Source of the DNA: Myxococcales bacterium
Lineage (GTDB): Bacteria > Myxococcota_A > Polyangia > Nannocystales > Nannocystaceae
NCBI GenBank assembly: GCA_020633315.1
Contig: JACKDV010000011.1
Location: forward strand, 1-64,000
Length of the DNA: 64,000 bases
Direction: 5' to 3'
A program made the position numbers and the translations under genes. Under the pieces are notes generated by a model. It ran no database searches. It saw only the letters and a program-made list of their open reading frames with translations, and was not told where the DNA came from. This document shows, in pieces, positions 55,721 to 64,000 of this stretch. How positions within the stretch are numbered: position 1 is the stretch's first letter; every line of letters begins with the position of its first letter.

Positions 55721-57489
55721 GCGAGCGCACGCCCTCGTCGTCGCCGCGGGATCGCCAGCAGCAACCACGACCACCACGGCGCCTCCGGCGAGCCCGAGCG
55801 GCACCCGCAGCCCGGCGCCGCGCCGTCGCCCCCGGCCGATCCCGCCGCGCCGCTCGAGCCCGTGCCCGTGTCGTCGCCTCCGCCGCTGCCCTCGCCCGGA
55901 CCGCCGCCGCTGCTCCCCGCGTCACCGGAGCCAGCGCCACCGCTCTCGTCCTCGCCCGGCCCCACCGCGCCGTCGATCACCAGGGTCCATGCCTGCGCGG
56001 TGGCCTGGGTGCCGTCGCTCGCCTCGATGATCACCTCGATCATCGGCGGATCCTCGAGCGCGGGCAGGTAGTCGACCACGCCGCTGCTGGCGTCGATGCT
56101 CAGCCCCGCCGGGCCCGAGACCACCGCGTAGCTCACCACGTCGTCCACGTCGAGATCGATCGCATCGGCGTCGTACTGGTAGGGCACGCCCACCGCGGCC
56201 TCGAGCCCGGGCTCGGTCTGGAAGCGCGGCGGCCAGTCGTAGGGCAGGCCGTGGATCACCACCGCGCCCACCACCGCCCGCGAGCCGCCGTGGTCGGGCT
56301 GCTCGAGCATGCCGCCGTCCGAGGGGTAGTTCACCACGCCGCTGGGGGTGACGCCCGCGATCCACATGGTGGTCGAGCCGCCGCCGTCGAGGTTCACCAC
56401 GCCCTCGCCTCCGAGCTCGTCCACCGACCACGCGGCCAGGGCGTCGAGCGACATGCCCGTGGCGTTGGGCCGACGCCCGTCGACCGTGGCCAGCAGCAGG
56501 TCCCCCTCGGCGTCGTAGCCGATCACGGTGCGCGGGTTGGGGCCCAGGAAGGCGGGGCTGCTCAGCCCCTCCGCGGCCCAGGCCTCGGCGCCCTGCAGCG
56601 GCACGCCGTCCTGGGCCAGCAGCGGGATGCCGCCCTGGCCGTCGACCGCCTCGGGCCAGTCCGCCCCCAGCCCGGTGCGACCGACCATGGGCAGCCCCGC
56701 CGCGTCGAGGCCGAAGGCCCCGCGATCGACGTCGGCCCCGTTGGTCGCCAGCAGCACGCCCGCGTCCTTCATGAACGAGACCGGAGTGCCGCAGCCGGAG
56801 AAGAAGCTCGAGTTGATCGCCGCGACCGCGGTGGGGCCGGCCATGGCCGCGGTCTGGGCCACGGTGGCGCAGCCGGGCGGTCGCACCACCTGCAGATCGA
56901 TGCCGGGCGCGTCGAGCTCCACCCGCAGGGCGTGGACCACCTGCGGCACGCCGCCGAGATCGGACGCCCGCCGGGCTCGCCAGGTCACGCCCTGGGCCAC
57001 CGGCATCTCGAGCCACTCCTCGCCGATCGCGTGGACGTGCAGCACGTACGCGCCCGCCTGGGCGTCGCCCTCGAAGGTGTCGACCACCAGGTAGTGCCGC
57101 CCGCTGGGCAGCTCGGCCTCGGCGATCGCGTTGCCCCGCGCCACGCAGGCCGCGGTGCCCCCCTCGACCGCGAGCGTCTCGAGCAGGTGCACGTCCACGT
57201 CGACCACCCCGTCGTCGCCCTCGATCCACGCGGTCACGCGGGCGGGCGCGGGCAGCTCGAAGGCATACACGACCTCGGCCCCCGACTCGTCGAGCCCGGG
57301 GCCGCAGTCGTAGAGATCGATCGCATCCGAGCCGGCCGCCACGGTGGAGCCGGCGACGATGTAGGGGAGCGCGTCGATCTCCACCGGATCGTCGAGCGTC
57401 CCCGCCCCGGGCGCGGCCAGGGCCACGACCGGCTGGGCCACCACCAGCGCGGCGACCCACCCCCTCGACACGATGCCTCGACGCGTCAC
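55696..57489 (-). CDS. NagPA-domain phosphodiester glycosidase with MYXO-CTERM tail
   Basis: 597 residues from GTG 57489 (GTG 57531 would add 14). Signal peptide (VAALVVAQPVVALA), a beta-rich N-terminal part with two Cys, then a NagPA domain at about 160-400 (VAAINSSFFSGCGTPVSFMK, LLLATVDGRRPNATGMSLDA, VVNLDGGGSTTMWI), a cadherin/Ig-like module (YQYDADAIDLDVDDVVSYAV), a Gly/Ser linker, and the tail PGCGCRSG...WWSWLLLAI with RRRR. The last is a MYXO-CTERM signal: Cys, TM helix, Arg cluster, removed during surface sorting. The enzyme should cleave sugar phosphodiesters in envelope or matrix polymers. Confidence 0.88.
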   Translation of the reverse strand: MTRRGIVSRGWVAALVVAQPVVALAAPGAGTLDDPVEIDALPYIVAGSTVAAGSDAIDLYDCGPGLDESGAEVVYAFELPAPARVTAWIEGDDGVVDVDVHLLETLAVEGGTAACVARGNAIAEAELPSGRHYLVVDTFEGDAQAGAYVLHVHAIGEEWLEMPVAQGVTWRARRASDLGGVPQVVHALRVELDAPGIDLQVVRPPGCATVAQTAAMAGPTAVAAINSSFFSGCGTPVSFMKDAGVLLATNGADVDRGAFGLDAAGLPMVGRTGLGADWPEAVDGQGGIPLLAQDGVPLQGAEAWAAEGLSSPAFLGPNPRTVIGYDAEGDLLLATVDGRRPNATGMSLDALAAWSVDELGGEGVVNLDGGGSTTMWIAGVTPSGVVNYPSDGGMLEQPDHGGSRAVVGAVVIHGLPYDWPPRFQTEPGLEAAVGVPYQYDADAIDLDVDDVVSYAVVSGPAGLSIDASSGVVDYLPALEDPPMIEVIIEASDGTQATAQAWTLVIDGAVGPGEDESGGAGSGDAGSSGGGPGEGSGGGDDTGTGSSGAAGSAGGDGAAPGCGCRSGSPEAPWWSWLLLAIPRRRRGRALAQRRRCSR

Positions 57490-57537
57490 GATGCCCCCAG
57501 TGTCCCTCGACACCGGGGGCTCGCGCCACACTGGCCC

Positions 57538-58437
57538 TCAGCCGGTCGAGGCCACCGCGCGCGGGCGCTTGGCCACGCCGAAGGTGTGCTCGGGCCCGGG
57601 GAAGCTGCGGCTGCGCACGTCGTCGCAGAACTGGCGCACCGCGGCCACGCCCCGATCGAACAGCTCGTCGTAGCGCTTGACGAACTTGGGGCGCAGGTCG
57701 GCGGTGAGCCCCAGCAGGTCGTAGCAGACGAGCACCTGCCCGTCGCAGTCCACCCCGGCCCCGATGCCGATGGTGGGGATGGCCACCTCGGCCGTGATGC
57801 GGGCCGCGAGCTCGCCGGGGATCCCCTCGAGCACCAGGGCGTAGGCGCCGGCCTCGGCCACCGCGTGGGCGTCGTCGAGGATCCGCCGCGCGTCGTCCTC
57901 GTCGCGGCCCTGCACTCGGAAGCCGCCCATCGCGTGCACGCTCTGCGGGGTGAGCCCCACGTGGGCCATCACCGGGATCCCGGCCGCCACCATCCGCGCG
58001 ATGGTGGGCGCCACCGACCGGCCGCCCTCGAGCTTGACCGAGTGGGCCCGCCCCTGCGCGAGGATCCGCCCCGCGTTGCGCAGCGCCTCCTCGGGCGTGA
58101 GCTGGTAGCTCAGGAACGGCATGTCGCCCACGATGTGGGCATGGCTCGCCCCGCGGGCGACCGCGCGGCAGTGGTAGACGATGTCGTCGACGGTGACCGA
58201 CAGCGTGTCGTCGTTGCCCTGGATCACCATCCCGAGGCTGTCGCCGACCAGCAGCAGATCGGCCCCGGCCTCGTCGAGGATGCGGGCGAAGGTGGCGTCG
58301 TAGGCCGTGACCATCACCAGGGGCTGTGCGCCCTTGGCGGCACGTATCGTGGGCACGGTGACCGGCTTGCGACTCGGTGTCGGGCTCGTGGTTGCTCCGA
58401 CCCGGCCGTAGCTGGCTTCACGGATCTCGTTGGACAC
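57538..58437 (-). CDS. panB: 3-methyl-2-oxobutanoate hydroxymethyltransferase (ketopantoate hydroxymethyltransferase)
   Basis: 299 residues from GTG 58437. PanB words are clear: VMVTAYDATFARILDEAGAD, LLVGDSLGMVIQG, VVGDMP as HIVGDMPFLSYQ, VKLEGG, MAHVGLTPQSVHAMGG, LVLEGIPGELA and IPTIGIGAG. The enzyme transfers a hydroxymethyl group from 5,10-methylene-tetrahydrofolate to alpha-ketoisovalerate, the first step to pantothenate and CoA. No panC follows. The first 25 residues are less conserved, so the true start could be slightly further in. Confidence 0.95.
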   Translation of the reverse strand: MSNEIREASYGRVGATTSPTPSRKPVTVPTIRAAKGAQPLVMVTAYDATFARILDEAGADLLLVGDSLGMVIQGNDDTLSVTVDDIVYHCRAVARGASHAHIVGDMPFLSYQLTPEEALRNAGRILAQGRAHSVKLEGGRSVAPTIARMVAAGIPVMAHVGLTPQSVHAMGGFRVQGRDEDDARRILDDAHAVAEAGAYALVLEGIPGELAARITAEVAIPTIGIGAGVDCDGQVLVCYDLLGLTADLRPKFVKRYDELFDRGVAAVRQFCDDVRSRSFPGPEHTFGVAKRPRAVASTG

Positions 58438-58542
58438 TGTGGGTTGGGTGGCGCCTTGGTCGCGGCCGGGTACATCCCGGTCCCCGCCATCGGAACGCTC
58501 GCGGACGGTAGCACGCGGAGCGCGAATCCACTCGATGGATGG

Positions 58543-58560
58543 CCCGCCCGATCGGGCGGG
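58543..58560. promoter_or_regulatory. Perfect 18-base palindrome between panB and sod
   Basis: CCCGCCCGA is followed directly by TCGGGCGGG. It lies in the 273-base divergent region, 150 bases before the sod start and 105 before the panB start. It could be an operator for a dimeric regulator; with no T-run and a central position it is not a likely terminator. Confidence 0.4.
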
Positions 58561-58710
58561 GGTCGGCGGTGCAGGTCGATTGCCGTGCGATTTCACGGTG
58601 CTGCCGGTTTGACACCGCTCGAAGGCGCGTGACACAGTCCGGCCCGGCTGGACGACGGCCGCGCCCGTGGCTGCCCGGCCCCAACGCTCATCACGCCCAA
58701 GGAGATCACC

Positions 58711-59292
58711 GTGCCCTTCGAGCTTCCCAACCTCCCCTACGCAAAGGATGCGCTTGCCCCTCACATCAGCGCCGAGTGCTTCGACTATCACCACGGCAAG
58801 CACCACGCGGCGTACGTCAACAAGCTCAACGAGCTGACCGCGGGCACGCCCAACGCCGACAAGTCCCTCGAGGAGCTCATCAAGACCACCGAGGGCGGAC
58901 TGTTCAACCAGGCCGCGCAGGTCTGGAACCACACCTTCTTCTGGAATTCGATGAAGCCCAGCGGCGGTGGGGCCCCCACCGGTGACCTGGCCGCAGCGAT
59001 CACCCGCGACTTCGGCGGCTTCGACGACTTCAAGAAGGCCTTCTCGGCCGCCGCCGCCGGGCAGTTCGGCTCGGGCTGGGCGTGGCTGGTCGAGGACGGC
59101 GGCAAGCTGGCCATCACCACCACCTCCAACGCCGGCAACCCGATGACCGACGGCAAGGTGCCGCTGCTCAACCTCGACGTGTGGGAGCACGCCTACTACA
59201 TCGACTACCGCAACGCGCGGCCGGGCTTCATCGCGGCGTTCCTCGACCACCTGGTCGACTGGGACTTCGCGGCCAAGAACCTGGCCGGCTGA
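58711..59292 (+). CDS. sodB: Superoxide dismutase, iron type
   Basis: 193 residues from a GTG start. FELPNLPYAKDALAPHIS and DYHHGKHHAAYVNKLN (ligand His27), AAQVWNHTFFW (second His), and LNLDVWEHAYYIDYRN (Asp and His ligands) are the four metal sites. The AAQ in AAQVWNH and FGSGWAWL are typical of Fe-SOD rather than Mn-SOD. It dismutates superoxide in the cytosol. Single gene with its own upstream region shared with panB. Confidence 0.96.
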   Translation: MPFELPNLPYAKDALAPHISAECFDYHHGKHHAAYVNKLNELTAGTPNADKSLEELIKTTEGGLFNQAAQVWNHTFFWNSMKPSGGGAPTGDLAAAITRDFGGFDDFKKAFSAAAAGQFGSGWAWLVEDGGKLAITTTSNAGNPMTDGKVPLLNLDVWEHAYYIDYRNARPGFIAAFLDHLVDWDFAAKNLAG

Positions 59293-59317
59293 GTCGCGCT
59301 CGCGACCTCGAGCCCCG

Positions 59318-59349
59318 AGGGCCGCCCCACCGCGCGTGGAGGCGGCCTT
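59318..59349. terminator. Bidirectional hairpin after sod
   Basis: AGGGCCGCC (59318-59326) pairs with GGCGGCCTT (59341-59349) with one wobble, between the stops of sod (59292) and the convergent lipoprotein gene (59363). A partial T-run (CCTTCGTCGTCT) follows on the + strand. Confidence 0.6.
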
Positions 59350-59362
59350 CGTCGTCTGGGGC

Positions 59363-60370
59363 TCAGGGCTCCTCGAGCGTGCACAGCTCGAGCGAGTCGT
59401 AGGCCGCGTCGTCGCGCCCCAGCGGGACCGAGTCGGAGTACACCCCGAGGAACCCGGAGCCCGACTGGCCCGAGAGATCGCGCGGCAGCGAGTACAGGTG
59501 CACCCAGGCGTTGTGGTCGGGAGAGAACTCGGCCACCAGCCCGTCCTCGTCGCCGCGCAGCCGCCAGTAGTGGTGGGTGCCGGGCTCGAAGGGCTGCCAG
59601 GCCGTGCCCGCGTAGTCGCCATCGAGGAAGGTGAACGCGTAGAGCTGCCCGCCGACCACTCCCATGCCCAGGCGGAACTCGTCGTTGCCCAGCTCGAGGA
59701 AGCCCTCGGTGAAGCTCGAGACCTCCGGCATGTGATCGATGTGCACGGTGAGCTCGGCCCCCCGCAGCGGGAAGGGGCTGCACGAGTGGATCTCGCCGGT
59801 GTGGCTGCCCGGCGGCCACTCGTCGGGGAGGAAGTAGAACCACAGCAGGTCGCTGTGCTCGGCCACCGAGACCCCCGAGGGAACGTTCACGCACCACAGC
59901 CCGTCGATCGACTCGTCGTCGAACTCGTCGTAGGAGCACTGCCGGGCCACGCCGCCCGTGGTTCCCTCGTCGGTGCCGGGAGGCCCGTCGGTGGTGGGCT
60001 CCGGCCCGGTGTCGAGCGGCGGGCTGGTGCCGCGGGTGGTGGTGCCCTCGTCGACGCTGGGATCCACGGTGTCACCGTCGCTGGTCATCGCCGGGCCAGG
60101 CCCCGAGCCGGGCCCCGAGACCTCGCCGGTGGCGAGCTCCTCGGGCTCCACGCAGGTGCCCGCCAGCGTGCCCCCGGCCAGCTCGCCGTAGCGCTGGCCC
60201 GACTCGCAGCTCGCGTCGGGGAAGCTGCAGTAGCCGCTGGGCTGGCACACGCCCTGGCTGCCGCCCTGCTCGCAGCTCCCGTCGTCCTGGCACAGGAACA
60301 CCCCGGCCCCGCAGCCGAGCCACGTCCCCAGGCCGAGCGCACCCAGCCACCACCAACCCCGAGCCCCCAC
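59363..60370 (-). CDS. Lipoprotein with carbohydrate-binding-like C-terminal domain
   Basis: 335 residues from GTG 60370. Lipobox LGLGTWLGC near residue 20. A short Cys-rich module (CQDDGSCEQGGSQGVCQPSG) comes next, then a Thr/Gly/Pro/Asp linker, then a domain of about 190 residues with a concanavalin-type beta-sandwich rhythm (SIDGLWCVNVPSGVSV, FLELGNDEFRLGMGVVGG, HYWRLRGDEDGLVAEFS). This resembles LamG/DUF1349-like glycan-binding domains; the resemblance is weak. Probably surface exposed. It lies 46 bases downstream of the barrel-SppA fusion on the same strand. Confidence 0.72.
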   Translation of the reverse strand: MGARGWWWLGALGLGTWLGCGAGVFLCQDDGSCEQGGSQGVCQPSGYCSFPDASCESGQRYGELAGGTLAGTCVEPEELATGEVSGPGSGPGPAMTSDGDTVDPSVDEGTTTRGTSPPLDTGPEPTTDGPPGTDEGTTGGVARQCSYDEFDDESIDGLWCVNVPSGVSVAEHSDLLWFYFLPDEWPPGSHTGEIHSCSPFPLRGAELTVHIDHMPEVSSFTEGFLELGNDEFRLGMGVVGGQLYAFTFLDGDYAGTAWQPFEPGTHHYWRLRGDEDGLVAEFSPDHNAWVHLYSLPRDLSGQSGSGFLGVYSDSVPLGRDDAAYDSLELCTLEEP

Positions 60371-60416
60371 GCCGCGATCGTAGGCCCGCGGCCCGTGCGG
60401 CGTCAAAGTGGATCCG

Positions 60417-63167
60417 TCAGTCCGCGACGATCCAGGTCTCGGGGGCCACGGCCATCACCTCCGGGCGGTCGCTCCACCAGAGCCCCACCGGCAGGTGCCG
60501 CAGCACCGAGAGCACGGAGGTGGGCAGCACCGAGCGCAGGGCCAGGCCCGAGGGCAGCGCGGCGCCGTAGCCCTCGGCCCCCAGCGGCGAGGGCAGGCGG
60601 AAGCCGAACATCGAGCGCAGGTTCTCCAGCGGCGTGGACGGGGGGGGCAGCACCTCCACCACTCCCTCGTCGGGGGCCATGCCCGCGATCGCGCGCGCCC
60701 GCAGGATGGCCTCGCGCAGCCCGCCGTAGTCGTCGACCAGGCCCTCCTCGATCGCCCGCACGCCGGCCCACACCCGCCCCCGCGCCACGCGGTCGGCCTG
60801 CTCGAGGGTCATCGAGCGCGCCTCGGCCACCCGCGCCAGGAAGCGACCGTAGCTGCGATCCATGTCGGCCTGCGCCGCGGCCAGCTCGTCCTCGGTGTAG
60901 CCCCGCAGCCACGAGCGCATGCCGGCGCGGCGACCCAGCGCGACCTCGTCGACCGAGATGCCCAGCTTGTCGAGCGTGCCCGAGATGTCCATCTTGGGCA
61001 GGAACACGCCGATGCTGCCGGTGAAGGTGGTCGCGTCGGCCACGATGTACTGCCCCGCGGTCGCCACGTAGTAGCCCCCGCTGGCGCAGGTGTTGCCCAT
61101 CGACACCACCACCGGCTTGACCTTGCGGACCAGGTCGAGCTCGCGGGCGATGGCCTCGGCCGCCGCCACCTCGCCGCCGGGGCTGTCCACCCGCACCACC
61201 ACCGCGCGCACGCTCGGATCCTTGCGCAGCCGCTCGATCTCCTTGGTGAGCGTGCGGTCCCCCGCCACGGTGCGGCCCACCAGCGGCACGGTGAAGCTGT
61301 CGCCCCGCGCCAGGTCGCCCTGCACCAGCAGCACGGCGATGCGCGGGGGCGGGCCGAAGTCCCGCTGGTGCACGCGAGGCGGCCGCGGAGGCGCCTCGAT
61401 GCGGACGCGGCGGCCCAGCCAGTCCTCGAGCTCCGCGTCGAGCTCGTCGGGGTAGGCCAGGTCGTCCACCAGGCCGCGGCGCAGCGCGTCCTCGGGCGGG
61501 ATCGGGGCCTCGTCGATCCAGCCCTTGATCACCCGCACGTCCTGGCCGCGCTCGCGCGCGATCATCCGCAGCACGTGGTTCCACAGGTCGGCCTGCAGCA
61601 TCCGGCGCTGCTCGGCCACCGGCCTGGAGGCGGTGTCGCGGTGCACGGTCTCGGGCCACGCCTTGTACTCGGCCACCCGCACGAACTCCGGCTTGGCCCC
61701 CAGCCGCTCGAGCAGCTCGTGGTAGTACAGGGTCTGGACCTTCAGGCCCAGGATCTCGAGGCTGGCGCCGGGGTGCGCCACGATCCGATCGGCGGCGCTG
61801 GCCAGGAAGTAGCTGGCCAGCGAGCCCCCTTCCATGTAGGCGACCACCTTGCCGCCGCGGTTGCGCACCCGCAGCACGGCCTCGCGGATCTCCTCGAGCT
61901 GGGCGTAGCCCAGGCTCATGCCGCGGGTCTCGATCAGCACGGTGCCCCGACGCTCGGCGGCCGCATCGATGAGCGCCACCACGTCCCACATGCCCCGGTC
62001 GCCGCCGTACTTGGCCAGCGCGAGCTTGGTGACCACGCGCGGGCGCCCGGCGATCGAGGGGTAGCGCTCCTGCGACAGCCGCAGCCGCAGCGCCGCTCCG
62101 TCCACGCCGTAGCTGTTGCGCATCCCCGCCGAGCTCAGCGGCGCGGCGGCGAGGCCGAAGCGGGCGAAGTGGAGCTCCACGCCCGCCTGGATCCGCGCCC
62201 CGATCCGCGCCGCCGCGTCGGGGTCGACGGTGGGGTCGGCGTTGAAGCGCATCATCTCGGCCTCGGCGAACACCCTCGCGCCTCCCAGCGAGGCGGCGAC
62301 CCGCGCCCGGGGATCGACCACGTTGGTGCGGAAGCGGGTGTCCTCGGCGCGCACCGGGGAGATCCGGGCGCCCACCGCCACCTCGAGCGCGGGCGTGCCC
62401 AGAGGGCGCACCGCGAGCTCGGGATCGATCACCACCGGGTGCCGCCCCGACACGGTGTTGCCCGTGTCGTACTCGATGTGGATCCGCGGCAGGTTGATCG
62501 CACGCCCCACCACCCCCAGCGCCAGGTAGCGGATGGGCCAGTAGCTCACCGCCACGTCGACCTGGTTGGTCCCGTGGGCGTGGAGGTTGCTCGCGGACAG
62601 CAGCCGCGAGTACGAGAGCCCCAGCGACAGGCCGTCGAGCGCCTTGGCCCGGTCGCGCTCCCCCGGTCGGATCAAGCGCCACCACGGTCCCATCGGCACC
62701 GAGACCGCCATGGTGACCTTGTTGTAGAAGTCGTCGGGATCGGACAGGCCGTCCTCGGAGGCCAGGCCCTCCGGCTGCCACGGCAGCAGCAGCTGGTAGC
62801 CCAGCCCCACCGCGGCCAGGCGCAGCGGCAGCGGCAGCCCCAGGAACAGGCCCAGGCCGCTGCCCCGTCGGCCGCGGGCCGGGTCCATCAGCGCCAGGTC
62901 GAGGATCCCGTTGGCCCCGCGCAGGAAGCCGAGGTTGGCCGGGTTGGTGACCGTGGACGCCCCGTCGGCCTCGCCGGCCACCACCGTGTACACGCGGTCG
63001 GCATCCCGCACCAGCGGCCGCGGCTCGCCCACGTTGGGGTTGGCGGCGGCGGGCCCGGGCGCGAGCCCCAGCGCGAGCCCCAGCGCCCCGCCGGCCAGGC
63101 CCCGCCGCCAGCCCGCGCGGGCCCGTGGGGTCCGAGCACCGTCCACCTCGGCAGGGCGCGAGCTCAT
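60417..63167 (-). CDS. SppA-type peptidase fused to an N-terminal barrel-like domain (second copy)
   Basis: 916 residues from ATG 63167, which forms ATGA with the stop of mutS2; ATG 63179 would add 4. Signal peptide (LAGGALGLALGLAPGPAAA), then about 350 residues of strand-rich sequence beginning VTNPANLGFLRGANGIL, the same NPA-type barrel start as in 42615-45260. The SppA pair follows with Lys502 (AEYKAWPE) and Ser696 (TCASGGYYVATAG), spaced 194. Both residues needed for catalysis are present. The layout matches the first copy closely enough to call them paralogues, although overall identity looks modest. Confidence 0.87.
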   Translation of the reverse strand: MSSRPAEVDGARTPRARAGWRRGLAGGALGLALGLAPGPAAANPNVGEPRPLVRDADRVYTVVAGEADGASTVTNPANLGFLRGANGILDLALMDPARGRRGSGLGLFLGLPLPLRLAAVGLGYQLLLPWQPEGLASEDGLSDPDDFYNKVTMAVSVPMGPWWRLIRPGERDRAKALDGLSLGLSYSRLLSASNLHAHGTNQVDVAVSYWPIRYLALGVVGRAINLPRIHIEYDTGNTVSGRHPVVIDPELAVRPLGTPALEVAVGARISPVRAEDTRFRTNVVDPRARVAASLGGARVFAEAEMMRFNADPTVDPDAAARIGARIQAGVELHFARFGLAAAPLSSAGMRNSYGVDGAALRLRLSQERYPSIAGRPRVVTKLALAKYGGDRGMWDVVALIDAAAERRGTVLIETRGMSLGYAQLEEIREAVLRVRNRGGKVVAYMEGGSLASYFLASAADRIVAHPGASLEILGLKVQTLYYHELLERLGAKPEFVRVAEYKAWPETVHRDTASRPVAEQRRMLQADLWNHVLRMIARERGQDVRVIKGWIDEAPIPPEDALRRGLVDDLAYPDELDAELEDWLGRRVRIEAPPRPPRVHQRDFGPPPRIAVLLVQGDLARGDSFTVPLVGRTVAGDRTLTKEIERLRKDPSVRAVVVRVDSPGGEVAAAEAIARELDLVRKVKPVVVSMGNTCASGGYYVATAGQYIVADATTFTGSIGVFLPKMDISGTLDKLGISVDEVALGRRAGMRSWLRGYTEDELAAAQADMDRSYGRFLARVAEARSMTLEQADRVARGRVWAGVRAIEEGLVDDYGGLREAILRARAIAGMAPDEGVVEVLPPPSTPLENLRSMFGFRLPSPLGAEGYGAALPSGLALRSVLPTSVLSVLRHLPVGLWWSDRPEVMAVAPETWIVAD

Positions 63168-64000
63168 CCCTTCACCCATACCACGGTGACCGCGTCTCCT
63201 CCCTCGTCGGGCAGCCCGGACCGATGGGTCCGCACGTGGCTCAGGCGGGGTAGGTGCTCGCGCAGCACCCGACGCAGCGCCCCCGAGCCGTGGCCGTGGC
63301 GCAGGATCACCACCTCCTGGTCGGCTCCGATCGCCCGATCGAGGAACACCTCCAGCATCGACAGCGCGTCGTCGGCCCGTTGCCCGCGCAGATCGAAGCA
63401 GTTGTCGAAGCTCGCGTCGACCGGCTTGGCGTCGGCGCCGAAGTGGCGCGCCGCCTGGGAGGGCAGCGGCACCGGTCGCGGGGCCACGCTCCGCGGCCGA
63501 CGCTCGCGGGATCGCAGCAACCCCCGCTCCACCGTGGTCTTGGCCAGGGGAAGCTGCACCGTCACCCGCTCGCCCTTGATCGCGATCACCTCGCCCTCGA
63601 TGCCCAGGCTCTCCACCAGCACGCGATCGCCCACCTCGATCCGCTCGGGCACGGGGCCCTCGGCCGCCGGCGCGGGCAGCCGCCCCTTGCCCACCCGCTC
63701 GCGGGCCCCCTTGGCGAAGCGGCGGGCCTCGGCGTCGGGCAGCGGCGCCTGACCGTCGGCGGCCTCGGCCAGCGGGGCCTTGCGCAGCTCCTTGCGGCGC
63801 CGCCGGATCTCGTCCTCGAGCTCGCGCAGCTCGGCCGCGGCCGCGTCGTGGGCCTTGGCCCGTCGGCGCTCCGCCTTCTCCACCTCGCCGCGCTCGCGGG
63901 CATCGAGCCGGGCCTCGGCGGCCCGCAGCGCGACCCGCTGGGCCTCCAGCCCCTCGCGCTCCTGGGCCAGGGCCACCCGCTCCGCCTCGAGCGATTGCAG
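63164..64000 (-). CDS. mutS2: MutS2 C-terminal part, gene continues beyond the window
   Basis: About 278 residues are visible, lacking the MutS ATPase core. A long charged coiled coil (RRAKAHDAAAAELRELEDEI) is followed by a KOW/SH3-like strand set (IEVGDRVLVESLGIEGEVIA) and a C-terminal Smr domain: FDLRGQRADDALSMLEVFLD and VVILRHGHGSGALRRVLREH. This order is that of MutS2, which binds branched DNA or stalled, collided ribosomes depending on species; the Smr part can have endonuclease activity. An isolated Smr protein is excluded by the coiled coil, though the ATPase lies outside. The downstream SppA fusion is coupled by ATGA. Confidence 0.85.
   Translation of the reverse strand: MQSLEAERVALAQEREGLEAQRVALRAAEARLDARERGEVEKAERRRAKAHDAAAAELRELEDEIRRRRKELRKAPLAEAADGQAPLPDAEARRFAKGARERVGKGRLPAPAAEGPVPERIEVGDRVLVESLGIEGEVIAIKGERVTVQLPLAKTTVERGLLRSRERRPRSVAPRPVPLPSQAARHFGADAKPVDASFDNCFDLRGQRADDALSMLEVFLDRAIGADQEVVILRHGHGSGALRRVLREHLPRLSHVRTHRSGLPDEGGDAVTVVWVKG

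Noticed and set aside
55621..58632. A 1003-codon + frame running over the NagPA gene and panB
   Set aside because: Same reason: the - strand holds recognisable NagPA and PanB proteins.
60408..63752. A 1114-codon open frame on the + strand opposite the second SppA fusion and mutS2
   Set aside because: Antisense to two genes with catalytic motifs; the composition (Arg/His/Gln-rich) is that of a mirror frame.

Overview
The window is GC-rich chromosomal DNA, with G or C at almost every third codon position. It carries many Hanks-type Ser/Thr kinases, lipoproteins with acidic or Gly/Ser/Thr/Asp linkers, tandem 'myxo' disulfide repeats, one MYXO-CTERM tail and frequent ATGA/GTGA gene overlaps. Together these point to a myxobacterium (Myxococcota), most likely of the Nannocystineae. 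The genus cannot be fixed from this sequence. There is no phage, insertion sequence, CRISPR array or rRNA.

Layout. 1-5.2 kb: a truncated PAS/GAF histidine kinase (-) stands back to back with a tightly overlapping operon of Nudix hydrolase, two lipoproteins and a PnbB-like cupin (+). 5.3-13.7 kb: a Gly/Ser-linker lipoprotein, a VOC protein, a three-gene overlapping lipoprotein operon (-), and a (+) run of membrane protein, SxxK serine hydrolase, small lipoprotein, Vps62-like lipoprotein, bicupin and SDR. 13.9-27.2 kb: the most striking region, two convergent and partly homologous cassettes. The (+) cassette is kinase, kinase, short CxC/two-TM protein, Cys-repeat lipoprotein. The (-) cassette is kinase, CxC/two-TM protein, CxC/two-TM protein, Cys-rich beta-helix lipoprotein. 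Their stop codons are 7 bases apart inside one hairpin. 27.7-30.7 kb: a kinase-TPR protein and two tRNAs (Glu, Lys).

30.8-38.1 kb: a VAT-1-like quinone oxidoreductase, an erythromycin-esterase-type lipoprotein, and the sulfate activation operon cysD-cysN(C-like)-parB-like (-). 38.4-45.3 kb: a small outer-membrane protein, a PpiC/SurA-type foldase lipoprotein (-), and miaB-groES-like-sppA (+), where SppA is fused to an N-terminal barrel-like domain. 45.3-48.4 kb: an SGNH hydrolase and a methyltransferase (-), then a Cys-repeat lipoprotein and a ferritin-like protein (+). 48.4-51.8 kb: a SWIM-SNF2 helicase bracketed by short repeats. 51.8-55.0 kb: a zincin-like lipoprotein, a TerB-like protein and a kinase-receiver fusion (-). 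55.2-64.0 kb: a CDP-alcohol phosphatidyltransferase, a NagPA-domain MYXO-CTERM protein, panB, Fe-superoxide dismutase, a carbohydrate-binding-like lipoprotein, a second barrel-SppA fusion and the C-terminal part of MutS2.

How the genes fit together. Housekeeping functions (sulfate activation, pantothenate, phospholipid synthesis, tRNA modification, SOD, MutS2) are interleaved with cell-envelope and signalling genes. The envelope theme dominates: about a dozen predicted lipoproteins, two SppA fusions, a periplasmic foldase, and five Ser/Thr kinases, four of them with a transmembrane segment and a C-terminal part outside the cytoplasm. The twin kinase cassettes look like a surface-sensing or surface-display system of a kind I do not recognise as described.
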